Positions 31,561-35,135 of a stretch of 35,135 nt of DNA are shown in pieces. The notes under the pieces were generated by a model. The model was not told the origin of the DNA. It saw nothing but the letters and a program-made list of their open reading frames with translations, and ran no database searches. Positions within the stretch are counted from its first letter, which is position 1. Every line of letters starts with the position of its first letter. The position numbers and the translations under genes were made by a program. This DNA is from CAZNRY01 sp964575675 (GTDB lineage: Bacteria > Eisenbacteria > RBG-16-71-46 > CAIMUX01 > VGJL01), in assembly GCA_964575675.1 (NCBI GenBank), contig CAZNRY010000016.1, forward strand, positions 1 to 35,135. The letters are read 5' to 3'.

Positions 31561-32685
31561 ATGCATTCTGCCTCACATCGGATCTGCCGTGCGTTGTTGC
31601 GGGCGGGGCTGTCGGCCCTATGTGTCGGAACGCTGACCGGGTCGACTCAGGCCCAGTGGGTCGTCAAGAACGAGGGAGGCAATACCTCGGTCAAACTGGG
31701 TCTCCTTTTGCAGGGCAGATCCGAGTGGAGCAAGGTCGAGCACCGCGATCTCGTGTCCCAGAATCTCTATGTCCGGCGAGCCCGCGTTCTCCTGGCAGGG
31801 CAGATCCACCCGCGAGTGGGCTTCTTTTTTGAGACGGACAGTCCGAGCCTCGGGCGAGTCGCGGTTGCTGATTCCGTGAAGAGCTATGGCGGCCAGTACG
31901 TGCAGGATTTAGTCGCCACCGCTACGGTGAACGACATGATCCAACTGGACGGGGGGCTCATCCTCGTGCCCACCAGCTACAACCACCTGCAGTCGGCCGC
32001 AACCCTTCTTGCCATGGACTACGGACCGTTCACGTTCGTGGAGAGCGACCCCATGCAGGAGAAGGTCGGCCGCGATACGGGCCTGCAGGCCAGGGGCGTG
32101 CTCGGCCAGAAGCTCGTGGAATACCGGCTGGGCGTGTTTCAGGGCGTGCGAGGTCGAGGGGACGGCAACCCGCTGCGAACGACGGCCCGCGTCTCGCTCC
32201 ATCCCTTGAAGACAGCGGGCAAGGGCCTCTTCTACACGGGCAACGGCTTCGGAAAAAACAGGGTGTTGAGCCTGGGCGCGGCGGCCGACATGCAGAAGGA
32301 CTACCGCAGCATTCACGGCGACGTTTACGTGGAAACCCCCCTCGCGGAGGGTTCGTGTCTGAACTTTCAGGGGGATGTCTCCACCTATGACGGGGGTGAT
32401 CTGCTCGCGGGCCTCCCGAAGCAGCTCACCTACCTGGCGGAGGGCGGACTTGTTCTCTTCCAGAATCGACTGAGCGCCTGGGTGCAGGTGGCCATGCGGG
32501 ACTACGACAACGAACTGAAGGGCGACGAGACAAACTTCCAAGTCGGTGTCGGTGGGTACCTGGACGGGCACCGGTCCGCCGTGAAGGTGGCCATGGATCG
32601 TCGCAGCTACGAAGCGCCCAAGGGCGGGAAATCGGCCCCGAGCCGGACCAGCGTCGCCCTACAATACCAGATCTTCTACTTCTGA
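31561..32685 (+). CDS. Outer-membrane porin of the phosphate-selective (OprP/OprO) type
   Basis: The start is ATG 31561 with GGGAGG four bases upstream. The 374-residue protein has a signal peptide (to about residue 31, TLTGSTQA, then QWVV). The barrel follows, with family-like strands KLGLLLQGRSEW, NLYVRRARVLLAGQIHPRVG and FFFETDSPS, and alternating strand patterns up to a terminal Phe (YQIFYF), the outer-membrane insertion signal. It lies downstream of the symporter/sensor block and is divergent from the PHP-sensor pair (248 bases apart). It may take the symporter's substrate across the outer membrane, which is inference. The ligand cannot be read from the sequence. Confidence 0.87.
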   Translation: MHSASHRICRALLRAGLSALCVGTLTGSTQAQWVVKNEGGNTSVKLGLLLQGRSEWSKVEHRDLVSQNLYVRRARVLLAGQIHPRVGFFFETDSPSLGRVAVADSVKSYGGQYVQDLVATATVNDMIQLDGGLILVPTSYNHLQSAATLLAMDYGPFTFVESDPMQEKVGRDTGLQARGVLGQKLVEYRLGVFQGVRGRGDGNPLRTTARVSLHPLKTAGKGLFYTGNGFGKNRVLSLGAAADMQKDYRSIHGDVYVETPLAEGSCLNFQGDVSTYDGGDLLAGLPKQLTYLAEGGLVLFQNRLSAWVQVAMRDYDNELKGDETNFQVGVGGYLDGHRSAVKVAMDRRSYEAPKGGKSAPSRTSVALQYQIFYF

Positions 32686-32695
32686 GGGTTCTCGT

Positions 32696-32879
32696 TAGCC
32701 CGCATTTCTCACCACCGTTCGTCGCGAAACGGCGTCAGAGGGCCGGAGATGCAAGTCGCGCGATGCGAGGACGACGCAGGCATACTCGGTGCAGCATGCC
32801 GAGGAGGCCGAGCGAGCGCGGCGCAGCAGGTGCGGCCCTAACGCAGTTGCAGCAGAATGCTGGTGAGAAATGCGGGCTA
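32696..32879 (+). repeat. MITE-like element, copy 2 (perfect 19-bp terminal inverted repeats)
   Basis: This 184-bp copy begins TAGCCCGCATTTCTCACCA and ends with its exact reverse complement. It is about 97% identical to 23845-24027 in the same orientation. It lies 10 bases after the porin stop and may act as its 3' hairpin region. The flank at 32880-32912 (GGTAAGGCCTCCCCACTAG) resembles the flank of copy 3 (GGCAAGGCCTCTCCACTAG), so the family may include more than the 183-bp unit. Confidence 0.85.
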
Positions 32880-32940
32880 GTGGCGGTAAGGCCTCCCCAC
32901 TAGGAGGAGGCCTCCTCAGGTCGATGATCGGCCGGGCGCC

Positions 32941-33414
32941 TTACCTTTCGGCCTTCTGGGATAGATCCTCGCCATCGCGGCCCGCGTGTGCCCGGCACAT
33001 GTCCATCCGTCCGTCGCTGTCGCACCAGGTGGACCAGATGCCGTCGATCTCAAAGCTCTCGAGGTCGATGACGTGGGTCGACGAATCGTAAAGGCCGCAC
33101 ACCTCGATCCTGGTGTTGTACCGGCCCCCGCCCACGACCAGAGCTTCGGAGCGTGCGTTCTCGACGAACGCGATGTACGTGCCGTCGTCCAACTTGAGTG
33201 CGTGCTTGTGGCCAAGGTCCTCACATTCCGCCTTCTCACCCATGAGGCCCCGGGCGTCGCAGAGGGGGCAAGTCCATGTTCCCGTCAAGATCTTGAGACC
33301 CTTCACCTCGGCCCTTTCGCCGGCAGCGCTTCCTGCCGCGAGCAAAAGGGCGGTGGGCAGAACAAAGATGGAGAGCAGGGCAATGCGCCATTGCGCTCTT
33401 CTATTACTCGTCAT
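32941..33414 (-). CDS. Secreted Cys/His-rich protein of unknown function
   Basis: The start is ATG 33414 with AGGAGG four bases upstream. The 157-residue product has a signal peptide (about residues 1-31) and two clusters of possible metal ligands. The first is TWTCPLCDARG (Cys49, Cys52), Cys64 and GHKHAL (His69, His71), followed by DDGTYIAFVEN and Cys106. The second is a C-terminal WCDSDGRMDMCRAH (Cys131, Cys140, His143). The first block resembles a widespread secreted domain with C..C, then C...GHxHAL, then the FxEN motif, for which no firm function is known to me. It is probably periplasmic and may bind metal or form disulphides. It stands alone. Confidence 0.83.
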   Translation of the reverse strand: MTSNRRAQWRIALLSIFVLPTALLLAAGSAAGERAEVKGLKILTGTWTCPLCDARGLMGEKAECEDLGHKHALKLDDGTYIAFVENARSEALVVGGGRYNTRIEVCGLYDSSTHVIDLESFEIDGIWSTWCDSDGRMDMCRAHAGRDGEDLSQKAER

Positions 33415-34207
33415 GATTCCTCCTGTGCATCGGGATGGGATTTGATAGTGAACGCGGGACCATACCTCATTGAGGGGCGTGAGTTGTACTGATTTACCGG
33501 GGCATCATTTCCGTCCAAATCGGCGACTATTCGAGACCAGATGCGCGCCCCAGAGTGGGTCAGCAGACGACGTTCTTCGGATCAGATCACGGGCCACTCT
33601 TGGAACGGTCGGGCGGCAAGTCGGATCCGGGGGCGCTTGGCCACCCGCTGGTAGATGGCGAGCTGGTGCCGGAGTGCGACGACCTCCATCCGCAACGAGA
33701 GACGGGATCGCAGGGGGTCCCGAAAGGACGAATCTAGAAACTCAAGGAGTGTGGGCATCCGGACATGCTATGCAGATGACCGCCGAAGGCCATGGATCTG
33801 CTGGAACCACGGGGGTCGAATGGTCGAGCGAGCGGTGAGATGCATCATCCAAAGCAGTTCGGGTTTTCGGGAAGGACCTGCGCCGGAACGGAAAGCGCCT
33901 CTGGGAACCGGTCTGGTCGATGAGGAACTCACGGTTCATGCAGGTCATTCATTTGCAAGCGATTACACGACCGAAAGCCCCGGAGCGCAGCCGCGAGTAT
34001 CGAGTCACATTTTGAGCTCGACGCGACCCCCACGAATATCCGCTCAGTCCGATTCGTCAAGGACCGAAAACTAGACAGGATCCGTGGAAACAAGTCCAAG
34101 TGGTTTCCAGCGGAGTCAGCGGAAATGCGGGACGGCGAGGGCGATACAAAATCGCCGCGAGCGCCCGCGCCCGGGGGAAGGTGAGTTCAGCCCAAGGGGG
34201 TCTGTCC
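33415..34207. other. 793-bp gap with an insertion-sequence relic
   Basis: It contains a truncated transposase fragment (33582-33758) and its IS end, and no other gene I can support. Near the right end, 34085-34091 (TGGAAAC) and 34103-34109 (GTTTCCA) form a small inverted repeat with an 11-base spacer, upstream of the barrel-protein gene; it could be an operator, but no promoter is clear. Confidence 0.5.
33582..33758 (-). pseudogene. N-terminal fragment of an integrase-type transposase
   Basis: ATG 33758 begins a 58-residue frame (MPTLLEFLDSSFRDPLRSRL, then MEVVALRHQLAIYQRV and AKRPRIRLAARP) that matches the start of integrase-core (IS481/IS3-like) transposases. It stops at 33582, where the family continues for about 300 more residues; the linker and DDE core are not found downstream. 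The upstream flank (33759-33905) is the old IS end, shared with 23612-23800. Confidence 0.65.
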
Positions 34208-34876
34208 ATGATGAAGATCGTCGTCACCGTGACGCTGCTCGCGGTCCTGATCGTCGCACCCGTTCTCGCTGGTCAGCAGAAGCCGATGTCATTTGCCATC
34301 AAGGGTGGAATCAACCCTGCATTTCAAGAGCTGCTTCCGGATCCGGAAACCCGCGACGGCATGCTCATGGGTTTCGGCGGCGGCGCGACGCTGGGCATCA
34401 ATCTGAGCTCCAATTTCGCGTTGGATACCGATCTACTGTATGTCCGCAAGGGTGGCAGGTACAAAGACGTCTATCGGGATGGAAACGACCTCAGCGACCA
34501 GGATCGGGTCTTCAAAAGTGAAATCGCATTGGACTATTTCATCATCAATCCGGAATTCCGTGTCGCGCCAAGCACGACTGGACCGAAACCCTATCTCATG
34601 GCCGGGCCGGAGTTCGGATTCCTGATGAGTGCGGAGTGGACCTACGATAGCGACCTTGGTAAGACGACAAAGGACGGCAAGGGAGATTTCAAGAGCACGG
34701 ATTTCGGGATCAACTTTGGGGGCGGCCTGGAAATCCCTGCCGGGGGAGCGACTTCATTTTTCCTTGAGGGGCGCTATTCAATGGGGCTGACCGATATCGC
34801 CGATCATCCCCTGGAAGAAGAGGGTGGCACGGCCAAGAACCGAAGCGTCTTCGGATTTGCGGGGATTCGCTTCTAA
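34208..34876 (+). CDS. Outer-membrane beta-barrel protein (PorT/OMP_b-brl type)
   Basis: The start is ATG 34208 (or 34211), with AAGGGGG eight bases upstream. The 222-residue product has a signal peptide (MMKIVVTVTLLAVLIVAPVLA) and alternating strands typical of small barrels: SFAIKGGINPAF, GFGGGATLGINLSSNFALD, TDLLYVRKGGRY, PYLMAGPEFGFLM, DFGINFGGGLEI and a last strand FGFAGIRF ending in Phe. Barrels of this size have eight to ten strands and may act as porins, adhesion or assembly proteins; the sequence gives no specific role. No operon partner is visible before the repeat that follows. Confidence 0.85.
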   Translation: MMKIVVTVTLLAVLIVAPVLAGQQKPMSFAIKGGINPAFQELLPDPETRDGMLMGFGGGATLGINLSSNFALDTDLLYVRKGGRYKDVYRDGNDLSDQDRVFKSEIALDYFIINPEFRVAPSTTGPKPYLMAGPEFGFLMSAEWTYDSDLGKTTKDGKGDFKSTDFGINFGGGLEIPAGGATSFFLEGRYSMGLTDIADHPLEEEGGTAKNRSVFGFAGIRF

Positions 34877-34970
34877 CTCGTGTCCATGGTTTCTGCGCTG
34901 CACTGCAACGCGCCCGGGCCTCGAGAACCTCGCGCCTCGCCACAGGAAGGATGCGGCAAGGCCTCTCCAC

Positions 34971-35135
34971 TAGCCCGCACTTCTCACCAGCCTTCTGCTG
35001 CAACGGCGCATAGGGCCACACCTGCTGCGCCGCGCTCGCTCGGCCTCCTCGACATACTGCAGCGAGTATGCCTACGTCGGCCTCGCATCGCGCGACTTGC
35101 ATCTCCGGCCCTCTGACGCCGTTTCGCGACGAACG
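34971..35135 (-). repeat. MITE-like element, copy 3, inverted and cut by the window edge
   Basis: Read on the minus strand, it matches copies 1 and 2 at roughly 93-94% from the internal CGTTCGTCGCGAAACGGCG to the terminal GAAGTGCGGGCTA. The far terminal repeat lies beyond the window. It is about 94 bases after the stop of the barrel gene, in the orientation opposite to the other two copies. Confidence 0.8.

Noticed and set aside
1..35135. CRISPR array, rRNA operon, replication origin or prophage
   Set aside because: No regularly spaced short direct repeats, no rRNA-like stretches, no DnaA-box cluster and no phage structural genes were seen.

Overview
The window is a piece of a high-GC bacterial chromosome with a diderm cell plan. 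It encodes a phosphate-selective-porin-like barrel, a second outer-membrane barrel and several signal-peptide proteins. Three large secreted proteins end in a FlgD-type Ig-like C-terminal domain of the sorting-signal kind, and a fourth, orphan copy of that domain lies at 15333-15527. This, with the GC-rich codons and a VLLVDDGG-type domain, suggests a member of the FCB group, most like Candidatus Eisenbacteria. That assignment is inference from protein style; no rRNA or tRNA gene was seen.

Layout. 1-558: left-edge fragment of a Pro/Ala/Thr-rich protein (minus). 559-1158: non-coding DNA with a dispersed repeat. 1159-3998: two-gene minus-strand unit, a DinB-like protein followed by a secreted HEAT-repeat/cyclophilin fusion. 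3999-4428: intergenic region with a 176-bp inverted repeat and a terminator-like hairpin. 4429-6441: secreted thioredoxin-like protein with sorting domain. 6791-9232: transketolase-like enzyme. 9350-11026: FHA-GAF-PP2C phosphatase. 11144-11728: HNH endonuclease (plus). 15105-11792: tightly packed four-gene operon of membrane proteins, one an FN3/DUF6754-like protein. 15333-15527: orphan sorting-domain relic. 15576-15941: STAS anti-anti-sigma-like protein. 16360-18126: secreted beta-helix protein. 18413-18643: small unknown protein. 18790-19500: decayed transposase. 19770-20855: nitronate-monooxygenase-like flavoprotein. 20992-21156: FmdB zinc ribbon. 21313-23373: secreted M60-like metalloprotease.

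The right third (23.8-32.9 kb) is the most distinctive. Two about 97% identical, same-orientation copies of a ~183-bp element with 19-bp terminal inverted repeats bracket a kinase/zinc-ribbon/methyltransferase fusion, a DUF485 plus sodium:solute symporter pair, a convergent PHP phosphoesterase plus Cache-PAS-CBS-DUF294 signalling pair, and a porin. The last four look like an uptake module: porin across the outer membrane, symporter across the inner membrane, and a membrane sensor whose CBS/nucleotidyltransferase output may regulate transport. A third, inverted copy of the element runs off the right edge. After the bracketed segment come a secreted Cys/His-rich protein, a transposase relic and an outer-membrane barrel protein.

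The best candidates for undescribed biology are the four-gene membrane operon, the kinase-methyltransferase fusion, the Cache-PAS-CBS-DUF294/PHP pair beside the symporter, and the short terminal-inverted-repeat element.
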